Notes: generated by a model not told the origin, from the sequence alone. A DNA stretch of 64,000 nucleotides from Pollenia angustigena (GCA_930367215.1 OV884059.1:7526945-7590944), one strand, 5' to 3'. Shown: positions 33,608-45,081, counted from the stretch's first letter. Made by a program: numbers and translations.

Positions 33608-34160
33608 GTTTAAACATTTTTCTTTTTCATTTTTTACTAATCGCCTTTTATGGTGTGTACTGTAGTCTGTTATTGATATTATTAAATATATTTACTTGAT
33701 ATTTTTAATTTTTTTAACCTTTTTTCCCACAAATTTCACAAGCTTTCACTTTTAAATAAACAATTAACAATAGAAACCATCAGGGCTACCAATGTGTAAT
33801 ACTGTAAACTATAGAAAATAATACATCATGCAGTTGTTGGCAGCACTGCATGTTAATTTCTTATAACATGGTCCATACTACAGTACATTGGACCATGTTG
33901 TAAGTAGTTCATTTAAGGCACAATGGACCACGTAGTCCAATATTATTTGTTGGAATTATCACAATTTGAAAAAAACCTTTAAATTGACAATAAACCGCTG
34001 AACTTATAAAAAAAAACTAAACTAAAGCAAAATCAGAAAAAACATATCAAAATTTGGATCAAAATCAACAAAAATATAAAAACCGCTAAAATTGGAAAAA
34101 ATTACTAAATGTACATAAAGATCACTAATTCCACTAACAATTGATAAATGAAAAGACAAA
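33608..34160. other. AT-rich non-coding
   Basis: Contains CATGGTCCATACTACAGTAC next to ATTGGACCATG (33,868-33,898), a short imperfect palindrome. No gene. Confidence 0.45.
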
Positions 34161-34164
34161 AAAG

Positions 34165-34400
34165 CACAAAATAAAATTCAGATTAACAGCAAAAAAGCTC
34201 TTTTCAATAACATTGCATTTTGAAGAGTAGTTTGCCTTATAAGTGAGATAGACGGATTGATTTTTTTTTTTTAACTTTTTAGTTTTTTTTTATTGAGAAA
34301 TTGGTAAAATTTTATGACGTTTTGGTTTTCGCCATTAGCGGAAGAAACTGATAGAAACGGCTATTCCTTTAAAAAATTTTGAAAAAACGGAAAAATAAAA
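34165..34400 (+). repeat. Direct repeat unit 2 (lacks the 265 bp segment)
   Basis: ATTCAGATTAACAGCAAAAAA, ATAAGTGAGATAGACGGATT, poly-T, and TTGGTTTTCGCCATTAGCGG followed by AAGAAACTGATAGAAACGGC parallel unit 1 at 32,450-32,950. A 1.7 kb offset separates the units. Confidence 0.55.
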
Positions 34401-34778
34401 AATCGACTATTTTGTCAACAGCATTAATTTTTAAAAGATAAAGGAAAAAATCACTATATTTCGAGATCCAAAAAATTGCTAATATAATAAAAATCTATAA
34501 ATTTGAAAAATCTGTAAATTGACAACAATTCGCTTAATTTACAATAAACGTCTTAAATAAAGTAAAATCTCCAAAGTTTCAAAACTGCTGAAATTAAAAA
34601 AAATTCTAAATGCAAAGACAAGAAAGCATAAAATAAAAAGAAGGTGCCATATAAAAAAAAAATTGGTTTTTTGTAGAAAATTGCTGAAATGCAATATTTA
34701 AAAACGTAAGAAATCACCAAATTACGACAGTAACCAAAAAAACCCCCCTAATAATAAAATTAAATATTTTTTTGAAAG

Positions 34779-34927
34779 ACATACTAAAACTTTTAAAGTT
34801 CTATACTATGACTTATAAAGTCGTATACTAAAACTTTTTAAATCGTATGCTATGACTTTTAAAGACTTTTCAAATCTTTTACTAAGACTCGTAAAGTCTT
34901 ATACTAAAACTTTTAGGGTCTTATATT
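34779..34927 (+). repeat. Degenerate tandem array, TAAAGTCTTATACTAAAACTTT unit
   Basis: About five diverged copies of a 25-35 bp unit with the consensus AAAGTCgTATACTAaaACTTTT, for example 34,816-34,850 and 34,886-34,920. A similar ACTTGCAAAGT cluster is found at 258-512. Confidence 0.7.
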
Positions 34928-35289
34928 AAAAAAAAAATTATTTCTTTTACTATTATTGTCTATTTTTAATAAAATTTTCGCATTTTTTTTTTGTCGATTT
35001 TTGGTTATTATTATTTGTTTTCATTCCGTTAAAAATTCAAATAAATTTTCAATGTTGATAACTAAACCCTTGTCAAGTTTATGTCAATAAAGGCTAATTT
35101 TATGATTTCAAATTTTTATCGACTGCTTATTTAATGATAAATTGATAATTAATTATATTTAATGATTAATAACAATTAGACAAAAGTCATAAGTACATAC
35201 ATACATATTTATTTAAATGATTAAATAAAATGAAAAATTATGACGTTTTAAATATACATATGTATGTATGTATGTATGTGCAAACAAAA
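34928..35289. other. AT-rich non-coding with (ATGT)n
   Basis: Poly-T runs and a TATGTATG microsatellite at about 35,258-35,279 directly before the mariner-type fold-back. Confidence 0.5.
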
Positions 35290-35506
35290 GGGTGTCCCAA
35301 ACTTAACTCAAGATTTGAATTTGTCGCCATTTGCGTAGTAGATTATTGGCAGCCCTAAAAAAAATTCGACAGGTGACAGTTAAGGATTAACAAAAATGTA
35401 GCGTTACACGATAGAACAACATGTCTTCATAATTGAACAATATTTCAAAAATAATGATAGCTTGGCGGCTGCAGTTCGAAAATTTTATACAAAGTATGAT
35501 CGGAAT

Positions 35507-36954
35507 TGGGGGCCAGTGCTAGATGGCGTCGAGTTGCCTCTATCGGACGGAGCAAAGTACTTGGGTAACTTTCTGGACTGCAAACTGTCTTGGAAGAGAA
35601 ATACTCAGGAGAGGATGAGAAGGGAACTCAATGCATACTACACTTGCAGGAACTCCATTGGTAAGAACTGAGGTCTTAGGCCTGATATGGTAAACTGGAT
35701 TTACACATCGGTTGTTAGGCCTATACTTACCTATGGATGCACTGTTTGGTGGGGTGCGTTGGGAGTGGATAGCTATAGGAAGATGCTCAGCAAGGTCCAA
35801 AGAAGTGCATCTCTTGGCATCACAGGCGCAAGGAGAAGCACTCCGCAGGCAGCGCTGGACATCCTACTATATCTATCCCCTATCGAGCATTATGTGAGGA
35901 GTGTGGCAGCTAGGAACCTACTTAGACTTTACGAGTCTTCTTTAGTTAGACCTAGGCGGGACGATCACACGAGAATTTTGTACGAGATGGGTCTGCTTGA
36001 TCAGGGTATTATTCTCGAGGGAATTTCGGATCACAAAACTACGACCCTGGACTTCGGTGCAACACCACCAGTGGAGTTCCCGGATAGGGAAAATTGGAGT
36101 GGATCCAATGGACTGTTTGAGGGGTGGGCAGTATTTACGGATGGATCCAAGATGGAAACCGGCACTGGTGCCGGTGTTTATATCGCGGACACTGAGGTAA
36201 AAAGGTCATTCAGACTCCCTGATGAGTGCAGTGTCTTCCAGGCTGAGATCCTAGCGATCTGGAGGGCGACGGAGGTGATACTGGATCACATCGTGGGTGG
36301 ATCTGAGGTGACAATTTACGTCGATAGTCAGGCGGCGCTTCGGGCATTGAGGGGCCATACGGTGCGATCATGCCTGGTTGCGCGGTGTAGGAGCGCTCTT
36401 AGGGAACTCATGGGGTCATTCAACGTGAGGCTGTGTTGGGTACCAGGACACTGCATGGTTGATGGGAATGAGGTGGCGGACGAACTCGCGAGAGGGGGTT
36501 CGGCTCTCGACTTAGTGGTGGGGGACAGGGGGGTAAAACCCCCCTATGCTACTACTATGGGGTGATACGGGAGAAATTCCGTGATGACGTTAACCGATCC
36601 TGGAGGGGCAGAATGGATTGCAGGGTGGTTAGAGCACTATGGCCCAATTTGGACGCGGGGGCAACCAGGGTTCTACTGGGATTGGATAGGGGTAGTCTCA
36701 GAACACTTATAGGGTTCTTGACGGGTCATTGTCCTGTCAGGGCTTTTGCGGGCAGATGGGACAACGCCATACCGGACTTCTGCAGGCTATGCGAGGATTC
36801 GGAAGAGCTAGAGACGATCGAGCATGTACTGTGCCATTGTCCTTGGATGCAGGGTCTCAGACTGAAGTGGCTAGGAGATAGGTTTCACGACGAACTGGGG
36901 TGCATGGCTGGATGTAATCCGGCCAATATACTGGGGTTTGGTCCTACTTTCTAA
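35507..36954 (+). pseudogene. LINE polyprotein C-terminus: RT thumb, RNase H, zinc knuckle; broken
   Basis: Reads from the insertion edge (DGVELPLSDGAKYLGNFLD, LSWKRN) in frame to a TGA at 35,669-35,671, where the sense codon was probably TGG (GKN-stop-GLRPDMVNWIYT). It continues with VRPILTYGCTVWW, then RNase H: FTDGSKMETGTGAGVY, FQAEILAIWRA, IYVDSQAALRALRG and WVPGHCMVDGNEVADELARG, so the Asp-Glu-Asp-Asp active-site residues are all present. A one-base frameshift at about 36,562 leads into a second frame with the zinc knuckle FCRLCEDSEELETIEHVLCH and a stop at 36,954. One nonsense change and one frameshift only, so the copy is fairly young. Confidence 0.85.
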
Positions 36955-37119
36955 TTTTCTGTCTATATCTTACTTCCTTTTCTCTATTTTTCACTTCCTC
37001 TTATCTCCATCTCTTACTTCATATTTTCATTGAAGGGAATCACAATGGATCGTATTCGGTCTCCGAGTGGAGGTGTGCCTGTGGGCACACAACCCTTCTT
37101 AACCTTACCTAACCTAACC
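35507..37119 (+). mobile_element. 5'-truncated RNase H-bearing LINE, nested, 11 bp target duplication
   Basis: Flanked by ATGATCGGAAT on both sides (35,496-35,506 and 37,120-37,130), which fixes the 1,613 bp insertion exactly. Base composition is clearly richer in GC than the surroundings. The 3' end is not poly-A but AACCTTACCTAACCTAACC. The coding part covers the thumb of reverse transcriptase, an RNase H domain and a C-terminal zinc knuckle, an arrangement seen in the I/LOA/R1 group; the exact clade is not settled. Confidence 0.9.
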
Positions 37120-37502
37120 ATGATCGGAATAGTGTTTGAACTTCGTCATTGTGAAGGGATTAATTAAAGAATTCAGGGAGACTAGATCTGCTCCGATATT
37201 TTCAAACAAGCCGTTCAGTTTTTGTGCGACCAGTGCTTCTGGATTTTTCAGTTAATCTCTTCACAGTTGGCGAAGTTAAAACACTATTCCGATCAAATTT
37301 GTATGAAATTTTCGAACTGCAGCCGCCAAGCTTTCATTATTTTTGAAATATTGTTCAATAATGAAGACACATTGTTCTATCGCGTAACGCTTCATTTTTG
37401 CTAACCCTAAATTGTCAGCTGTCGAATTTTTTTTTAGGGTTGCCAACACTTTACTCTACAAATGGCGACAAATTCAAATCTTGCATTATTTTTGGGACAC
37501 CC

Positions 37503-39050
37503 TTCACATAAAATTTATTATATTTTAGAATAAAATTTTATAGAAAAGGGCAAAATTTACTAAGAATTTGTTGTATTGCTAAACGTTTTAAAATGTCTTC
37601 GCCACACGTAATTCCAATTTGAGACGTGTTAATCAAACGATTTTTAGTTTAACCTTCAAAAAGAGTTAATTTTTCTTAAAAAAAATATATATATATTTTT
37701 AGTTTTAATATTATTAGTATTTTGAAAACAATCAGTTCATTATTTTAAACTAAAGTTTAAAAACAAATTATTGTTATATTAATTAACAAAAGGCGCGTAT
37801 AACATAAAATTTTTTTTTAAGTTTGAGACATAAATCTTGATAAAAAAAAATATATAAAAAAGCATTAACAAATTAGTTTTACTTTTAGAACTATAAGAAA
37901 TAAAGAAACTTTCCTTCTTCTTTTTTTTATTATGTTTGATGTCTCAAAGTTGAAACACTTTTAATGTTAGATACGCCTTTTGTAAATTAAAGTGACGATA
38001 TGAATATTTCATTTTATGTTACACCTACTTATGGCAATTCATGTATTGGTTATGAAACAAGCTGCTCTAATTCCATATTTCTGAAATCTGTTTTAAGGAA
38101 TTCCTTTATGAATTTGAATTTTTCTATAAATCTATAATTATTGTTTTTCTCTTTTTTCCAGAATTTTGATATAAAGTTGAAAAACTTTTTATATTGATTT
38201 TGTCTTTATAATTTTGTAATTATTATTTTACTATTGTTCATTTAACAATATAATGTTAATTGGCATGTAAATGTTTTTTAAATTAAATAATTCTAAATTA
38301 AACGAGCAGAAAAACTTGAAAAAACAAGAGCAAAAAAAAACAAAACAAAATGAAACAGTTTAAGGGCGTTTAAATAAAAATTAACCGAAAATTGTTTTGA
38401 TTTAATTTTTTTAAACTCACGATTTAACAATTAAGAAAGTTATTAGAGAGGCCAGATTTAAAGATTTAAAAAAAAGACACCTTTAAAATAATTAAATTTT
38501 TCTTCGAAAAATTAACGGTTAATCGGTTTACACGAAATTCAACGAAATTGAAACAGAACCAATTTTGAAAACGATCTTGTTGTAAAAGCCCATGTAAATA
38601 TTCCCTCCTTATCTTTATCAAGACTGCTTTCAAAATCAGGGCAAACTTCGGTAATTTTTTAACAAATTTGACGAAAAATCTCCATCGATTTCCATTTCAA
38701 TCTATTTCGATTTCCAGGGTAAGGGTTTTCCTATTTTTAATACAAATTTTTCATATCAAGTTTGATTTCTCTTTAGTTTTATCTAAGAAAAAGAAGTGTC
38801 AAAATAATGATATTTTTATTTAAAAATAATCGAAAACCGGTTATACAATTTACTCTTTTCTAATAAAATGCGATAAAATAAAAAAAATCCAAAAATTTTG
38901 ACGGTTAATCGTTAAGAAGGTGTTATTCGATTAAAAGAAATTAGCAAAATTGACTTATCGTTTATTAAATTTTATTCGGCTTTTATAATATAAAAAAAAA
39001 CAAATTTCTTTAATTGGTTTGCAATTACTTAACGAATATTAGAAACCCGA
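37503..39050. other. AT-rich non-coding
   Basis: Low-complexity AT sequence. No gene or element recognised over about 1.5 kb. Confidence 0.45.
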
Positions 39051-39051
39051 T

Positions 39052-39375
39052 TATTCTATTAAATATAATTCTCGTGTCACGGTATATGTATGTTGAGCTC
39101 CTCCGAAAGTGCTTGACCGATTTTTCTGATATTTGTCATAAAACTAATTTATCACAGAAATCTTATTAAAAAATGACGTTTAAAATTCTTCAAAACACCC
39201 CTTTATATTTCATAACGCTAGACACGTTAAGTAGGGCAAGAGGGGTAAAAGCTCCCCCTCCCTTTATATTCTTAGCTAATAAACCGATTTTCTTAAAATT
39301 TGCCTTGAAGACACTGTAACATCTGAAAGAAATAAGTTATATGGCAAAACAACGTTTGCCGGGTCACCGGGGTTA
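39052..39375 (+). repeat. Widespread arthropod repeat fragment (GTTTGCCGGGTCA motif)
   Basis: Contains GTATATGTATGTTGAGCTCC, TCCGAAAGTGCTTGACCGAT, CGCTAGACACGTTAAGTAGG and CAACGTTTGCCGGGTCACCG in order. I recall this series, with an end like CAACGTTTGCCGGGTCA, from many insect genomes, but I cannot name the family. About 320 bp, no ORF. Confidence 0.45.
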
Positions 39376-39424
39376 TTTATAAAAATAAGATTTTAAAAAA
39401 ATTGATATTTTTCCATCAAAATCG

Positions 39425-39635
39425 TAATATATTAACGGTCATGTTCTGACAATAGCAAAAAGCTTAACATTTGCGATTCTGACTTGAAATCGCATAGAAG
39501 CTTGGGGACTTGAAATAGCAAAAGAATAATCAAGGAACTAGAATATTTTAAAGAACACCATTAAATAAATTTGGCGTTTTGCGTTTTAAAATCGTCCGAT
39601 TACACTGTCAAGCGGCACACCTGGCAGGTTACCTA
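39425..39635 (+). repeat. Dispersed repeat with inverted CAATCGC motifs, copy 2
   Basis: Same order of motifs as 25,300-25,545 (GACTTGAAATCGCATAGAAG, ACACCATTAAATAAATTTGG, GTTTTAAAATCGTCCGATTA). Arms are more decayed than in copy 1. Confidence 0.5.
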
Positions 39636-40184
39636 ATTCGGGTGCGGTCATAGCTGTTCATTGTAAATTATTTTCTTCTAAATATTGTCTCAAAATGAAT
39701 TATTTACAATTTGTAACTTTTTTTCAAAAATTAAAATATGATAAATTTATTAAATTAAATTAATTTAAATTAAATATAAATCAGTTTCAAATAATTTACG
39801 ATAATGTCTTTCAAATTTAATTTCTTCTCTTGGAAGTTAAATTCAATCAAAGTATATTTATTACAAGTACATGCAAGTGATCAGCTGTTCAGTTGTTTTA
39901 TTTCCGATAGTGTCAAAATTTGCTTACATTTTAGTGCGCCATGATTTTTTTTTTTTTTTTGTTTTCTTTATGTTTGGCTGTTTGACAGTATCAAATGTTT
40001 TTACACAAACATAAATTTGCTTTGAGCAATTCAAGCTCAAAACAACCTCACAAATTACACTTTAACAAAATTCAAGGAATACAATATTGCTTTTAGTTTC
40101 AGTTTTCCGCCAAATTTATGTCTAAATGCCATGGAAATTAACCTTGTGGTAGTTAAGTTACCAGTAACTGTATAATATCGTTAA
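39636..40184. other. AT-rich non-coding
   Basis: Poly-T at 39,947-39,960 and low-complexity sequence. Nothing recognised. Confidence 0.45.
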
Positions 40185-40588
40185 TTTTTTATACCCTCCA
40201 CCACAATTAGTTGTGAAGAGGGTATACTAAGTTTGTCGTTCATTGTGAAACTTTTTTATTATTCATCTCAGACCCCATAAAGTATATATATTCTGGGTCC
40301 TAGAGTAAATCTAAGTCGATTCAGCCGTGTCCGTCTGTTGAAAACACGCTTACTTTCGAAAAACTCAAAAGAAATAAAAAAACTTGGTGACAAATTGCTT
40401 GCAGTTATCCTAAGCAGTTTGGGATTGAAATCCAGCAAAATCGGTTCGGTAGAATCAGAGCTGTGAATCAAAATGTGGAACCACCACCTAAAAAAATTGA
40501 TAATTTTGTTACAAAAAGTAGCATAAATGGTGGAAAAATGCACGGAATGATATGAGATTTGGCAAAAATTTATTCCATTCGACTGGAA
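40185..40588 (+). mobile_element. DINE-TR/Helentron-like element, copy 2, 5' part (split by LINE)
   Basis: ATACCCTCCACCACAATTAG / TTGTGAAGAGGGTATA subterminal palindrome, CATAAAGTATATATATTCTG, then a very short GTCCGTCTG block, in the same order as copy 1 at 10,338. It is interrupted at 40,588 by the Jockey-type LINE and resumes at 45,082. Confidence 0.75.
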
Positions 40589-40760
40589 TTTTTTTTTTTT
40601 TAATTTATTTTTATTATTGAATCTTTCTTATCGAAATTTACAATATGTATTCAAATCTTAATTCTACTTGCTGTTTATTAGTTGTTACCAGTGTAACCAC
40701 TTACTACTGTATTCAAATTTTAAAAATGTCTTCTAGTTAGGCTCAAAGTATCGGTTCTTT

Positions 40761-43376
40761 TTAGCCTCTGGTGACCTTCGAACTGAAGCAGACCCCGAGC
40801 GAGTAGTTAGGGTGGGCCATTAGTTTATCGATGTAAGTTATTGAATATTTTTTAATTTCCTCCTGGATAGTGGGGACGTTGAGATCTCTGTGGATAATAT
40901 CATTACGTATATACCATGGGGCGCAGACAATTTGTCGTAATATTCTAGACTGTCTTCTTTGAAGCTTTTGGATGTTAGATGCACATGCAGTACCCCATAA
41001 TTGGATGCCATATGTCCATATTGGTTTTATGATGGACTTGTATAAAAGAATTTTGTTGTCTAAAGACAAGTTTGAGTTTCCACCGAGAAGCCAATGTAGT
41101 TGAGCTGCTTTAAGTTTCATAGCCGTTATTTTCGCTTCAATATGACGAGACCAGGTCAAGCGTCTATCTATATGAATTCCCAAGTACTTAACATGGTTTT
41201 CTATCGGAACAGTGATGTTATTTATTTTTACAGCTGGGCACGTTTGTCTTCTGAGCGTGAAAGTTAAGTGAGCACATTTAGCCGGGTTAACCTTTATTCT
41301 CCATTTTTCTAGCCAGGCCTCTAGTTCATTGATGTGGGACTGCAGATTTTGCGATGCGACTTTTGGGTCATGGTTAACGCTAATAAATGCTGTGTCGTCT
41401 GCAAATGTAGAGGTATGCGTGCTCAGGTTTGTTGGCATATCCACTGTGTTTATTATATATAGAAGCGGTCCTAATATGCTGCCTTGGGGGACACCAGCAG
41501 TAATTTTCTTGAGGGGGGAGTATTTATCTTGCGACCTTACTATGAATGTTCTGCCTGTTAGATAGCTCTCCAGAAGCTTGTGAGTGTTTTGAGGAAGCAT
41601 TCGTGTTATTTTGATGAGTAGCCCATCATGCCAAACTTTGTCAAATGCTTGGGAAATGTCTATAAACAGGGCTGATCAGTATTGCTTTTTCTCAAACGCC
41701 GATCTTATAAGGGTGACAATTCTATGCACTTGTTCTATTGTACCATGTTTCGCTCTGAACCCGAACTGGTGATCCGGGATGATGTCGTGTTCATTTAGAT
41801 GCGGAGTTATACTTAAAACGAATATTTTTTCGAAAAGCTTCGATAGGATTGACAATAAGCTTATCGGTCTGTACGACGTAACCTGGCTAGCATCTTTTCC
41901 TGGCTTGGGAACCATAACAATTATAGACCTCTTCCATGAGGATGGGAAGTATCCGACTCTTAATATAGCGTTAAAAATGAGCAGCAAGATTCTGGAAGCA
42001 GACGATCGTAGGTGTCTTATCATTGACCCTGTGATGCGGTCAGGTCCGGGAGATTTTCTAATATTCACTTTTTCTATTGCAGATTTTACTTGAATTATGT
42101 TAAGTTTTAATGGATGGTTTACCTTATCAGGAATGATTGGACGACAGGAACAAGTATGCATCATGTGGCGTAAAAACTTTCTCAAGGTGGCCCGCGAAAG
42201 CGTTTAATTTTTCATGTGTTTTTGGCCCAAGTGCGGTTTTCCAGTCTTAATGGAGATTCTTGGGTTATAGGGCATTTCATATGCCGTACAGCCTTCAATA
42301 AGCTATAATTGGAGTTTTTTGTGGCGTCTAGGCTGTTTAGATAGCCTTCTATTGCAGACTCGTGGTTCTGTCTCAATTTGTTGCGAAGAGTGGTCAGGCA
42401 TAATTGTAGTTGGGCCTTAGTGGTTGGGGAACGACTGTTTTGCCATTGTCTTCTTAACCTTTTTCTCTGATAAGGGTCTCTATATCCGTCGATGTATTGT
42501 AAGGAGCACGTTTAAATGTCCGCTTGATTGGGGTTGCATTCCTTGCTGCAGTATCCAAGATTTCTGTAAATCGGTCGACAGCTATTTGGATGTCAGATGA
42601 ATTTTTTAGGGGAATGTACTGTGATAGGTGAGAGCTCACATACATTTTATACTTAACCAATTTGTGTTTCTGTTTGGATAGGAAATAAAGTTTGCAGCTG
42701 CGGCGTCAGAGTTACCTTTTAAAATGACGATTGAAGGTGAATGATCAGACGAAAGATCATAGGAGGAACTAACTAGTACCTGATCGCGCTTGATGTTTTT
42801 AGTTACAGCAAAGTCAATAAGGTCTGGTAGCTTATTGAAGTCGGTTGGCCAATAGGTAGGCTCACCACTCGATACCACATCAAAATTATTTGCAGTTACG
42901 GTATTGTATAGCTGATTACCTCTTGGACTAATAAGTCTGAAGCCCCAATATGTATGTTTAGCGTTGTAGTCGCCAGCAGCAATGAATTTCTGGCCCAATG
43001 TGGAGAAGAAGTTGAGAAATTTATCGTGTACAATTTTGTGCCTCGGGGGACAATAAACGGATGTTAACGTTAGATTGAAATCAGTAAGATTTATAGATGT
43101 GGCCTGGATACAATCTTCTTCGAACTCTGGCAATGGTAAGTGTCTGATGTGTTTGTGCACAATTATGGCTGTGCCACCACAAGCTCGTCCGCTGGGATGT
43201 TTTGTGTCATACGTAAGGTATCCATTTACCCTAAAGCAGTTTTTATGAGTAAAGTGTGTTTCAGAGACAAGAAGTACATACGTCGATTTCATGCCTATGA
43301 TGAAAGTTTGCAACTTCGTGTTTATGTTGGGATAACCCGTTTGCATTCCAGAAACATATTTTTAACTGGTTAATTT
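40761..43376 (-). pseudogene. Jockey-type ORF2: AP endonuclease plus reverse transcriptase, multiply broken
   Basis: Begins about 43,376 with KICFWNANGL (endonuclease start), then a frameshift near 43,285 into LLVSETHFTHKNCF. Endonuclease motifs AAGDYNAKHTYWG and SSDHSPSIV follow. Further shifts occur near 42,655, 42,460 and 42,210. Reverse transcriptase runs from 42,185: KSPGPDRITGSMI, SYRPISLLSILSKLFEKI, HQFGFRAKHGT. An isolated TGA at 41,674-41,676 precedes motif A (FIDISQAFDKVWHDGLL), then GVPQGSILGPLLY and the catalytic FADDTAF, thumb, and stop at 40,761. All catalytic motifs survive, but about four frameshifts and one nonsense codon inactivate it. Confidence 0.88.
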
Positions 43377-44941
43377 TTTGTTGATTAGAACTTGCAGGAA
43401 CATGTTCTGGTTTCGCATCATTTCCTGAAACATGTTCTGCATAGTGGCCATGAAGTTATTCATAGTTTGAATTAAATTTTCAATTGAGGTAGGCATATTT
43501 CCAGAAGGCATTTGTAGACCTTCCCTAGGAACATTAGCGTATGGAGGTTGCTTTGCGTTAGAAGTACTCGGGGGATTTTTCGCATTAGGGTTTCCTTTTA
43601 AGTCTTGGGCATATGATTGGTTTTGATTGTTTGTATGTGTAGTACTAGCAATAGAGCCAGCGGCTTGGCTGGGCGCATGTGACGGACCATATTGGGAGTG
43701 AGTATATTTTTGAACTAAAGCAGGTTTAAATTCAAGATGACTTTACAACCCCTATAGTTTGCCGTGTGATTTTCGCCACAGTTTCTGCATTTCTTAACAT
43801 TCAAGTCAGCTTTTGAACGATTACATTCGGCGGTTTTATGAGCGTCGCCACAAAACACACATACGTGAGGCAATTTACAATATGATTTTGTATGCCCATA
43901 TTCCTGACAGTTTGTGCATTGGGAGGGACCCTTTCGTTTTAATGGCTCCTCAACAGTTATTCTTCTGTTGAGTAGGTAGCGCAAGTTGTATATGGGATGA
44001 ACTGAATTTTTGGTTTTGAGAACCGATGAATCAAACGATATTTCAACGCGGTGCATTGCTTGAGGAACTTTATTCCTGTTCAAAATGTTATGAACAGATT
44101 TTACCTCATACCCCTCTAGCTCTATGGCAGATTTTATTTCCTCTGTAGGAACAGAAATATCTATGCCTTTTATGACAATAATCAATCCCTTAGCACTTTT
44201 TAATTGATATGTATAGTAACTTTTATTTTCTGCGTCCAGGTGTCTTGATATAATACGAATGTTCGTTTCTGTACCGGCTTGAATTTTGGTTTCTTGAATT
44301 TGCCCGCGTCGTATAGAAACGACGTAGAAATTATTCTTACCTACCAGTTGAATCAACATGTTGACTATGCTATTTGATGTTTGCTCCCGCAGATAGATAG
44401 GTGGCGGTTTAACTTCTTTAGTGGCTGTTCCATTAGCTGATTCTGCTTCTTCATCGTCAGGTATGGATAGTACAGAGAATCTGTTACCATTTGTTGGCAA
44501 AGAGACTACGTTAGAGCCTTTGTATTGTTTGGCCATGCGTTCCTGTTGGGTGGACCTAGGGCTAGCCTTTCTCTTAGTTATTGTAATATATCTGTCCATG
44601 CCTGTTTGCACTTTAGTACTTTTTGGCACAGCTCCTGTATTTATTAATGCAAAACGTGATGTTCCAGGTTTTTCGTTATTATTCCTCTGGTCAGATGACT
44701 TCACACTTTGAACCACATTTACGGTCGGATCAACACACTTGCTCAGGTTGTGCACACTTGCACTTAAATTGCTGTATGGAAAACCAGTTGCGCTGGCAAT
44801 TTTTGAACTTAAATAATTTTTATTTAATTCTGGGTATCGAATGTTTTCATTGTTCACGCTCGGGGAGCTTACCACAATATACGCATTTCTGCTATTTGTG
44901 CTGGGCCTACTCTCCTTATTGGGAGTATTTGTGAGGCTCAT
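43375..44941 (-). pseudogene. Jockey-type ORF1 (gag-like nucleic-acid-binding protein), one frameshift
   Basis: Begins MSLTNTPNKE at 44,941, with a Ser/Asn-rich N-terminal third, a central RRM-like region and three zinc knuckles near the end: CTNCQEYGHTKSYC, CVFCGDAHKTAEC and CRNCGENHTANYRGC. The frame ends early at 43,715 (NLNLL-stop), but a one-base shift near 43,725 restores a continuation (KPALVQKYTH) with a Gln/Met-rich tail to about 43,375. ORF1 proteins coat LINE RNA and assist reverse transcription. The knuckles are intact, the reading frame is not. Confidence 0.85.
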
Positions 44942-45046
44942 TCAGAAATCTCTTCGGGCACCTTAGTTATTGTTATTTTTTTAGCTATTACAAATATATT
45001 TTTTTTTTTCAATTCGAATTTTTTTTATTTTTCTTACTCACTGATA

Positions 45047-45081
45047 CACGTCCGTACTCGTCAAGAGCTGGTTCGAAACTG
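45047..45081 (-). promoter_or_regulatory. Internal RNA polymerase II promoter of the LINE (initiator plus DPE)
   Basis: The element starts with CAGT, an initiator-like sequence; taking its A (45,080) as +1, GGACGTG lies at +28 to +34 (45,047-45,053). RGWCGTG at exactly +28 is the downstream promoter element used by Drosophila Jockey-type LINEs (established knowledge). Spacing is seen directly; activity is inferred. Confidence 0.7.

Larger units (their letters stand above)
35290..37502. mobile_element. Mariner-type fold-back element (inverted 5' ends of a DUF4817-type transposase)
   Basis: Ends are GGGTGTCCCAAA (35,290) and TTTGGGACACCC (37,502). Without its nested LINE the element is about 590 bp, and the two arms are inverted copies of about 250-290 bp. 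Each arm encodes the N-terminus of an HTH transposase: the right arm on the minus strand from an ATG at 37,395 (RYAIEQCVFIIEQYFKNN, then SLAAAVRKF), the left arm on the plus strand (YTIEQHVFIIEQYFKNN, with the ATG followed by a TAG). After the LINE the plus-strand frame resumes with LIKEFRET. These match the leader domain of insect mariner-like transposases; the catalytic domain is absent. Confidence 0.8.
40589..45081 (-). mobile_element. Nearly full-length Jockey-type LINE, 9 bp target duplication
   Basis: 4,493 bp on the minus strand, bounded by CGACTGGAA on both sides (40,580-40,588 and 45,082-45,090). The 3' end is a poly-A tail (poly-T at 40,589-40,602 on the plus strand). The 5' end begins CAGTTTCG. 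Order: 5' leader of 140 bp, ORF1 (gag-like, CCHC knuckles), ORF2 (endonuclease, reverse transcriptase, no RNase H), short 3' UTR. This is the Jockey-clade layout. The uninterrupted version of the target is visible in copy 1 of the host repeat (CAACTGGAAATCACGCTG near 10,739). ORF2 has several frameshifts and a stop, so the element is inactive. Confidence 0.92.

Noticed and set aside
36562..36954. Separate 130-residue gene overlapping the end of the RNase H frame
   Set aside because: It starts at GTG, overlaps by four bases, and ends in the zinc knuckle normal for the same LINE polyprotein, so it is a frameshift product, not a gene.
37099..37119. CCTAA repeats suggesting telomeric DNA
   Set aside because: They end exactly at the LINE's target-site duplication, so they are its 3' tail.
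44421..44934. Open frames of 96-103 codons on the plus strand
   Set aside because: They are antisense shadows of the LINE ORF1, whose zinc knuckles are on the minus strand.
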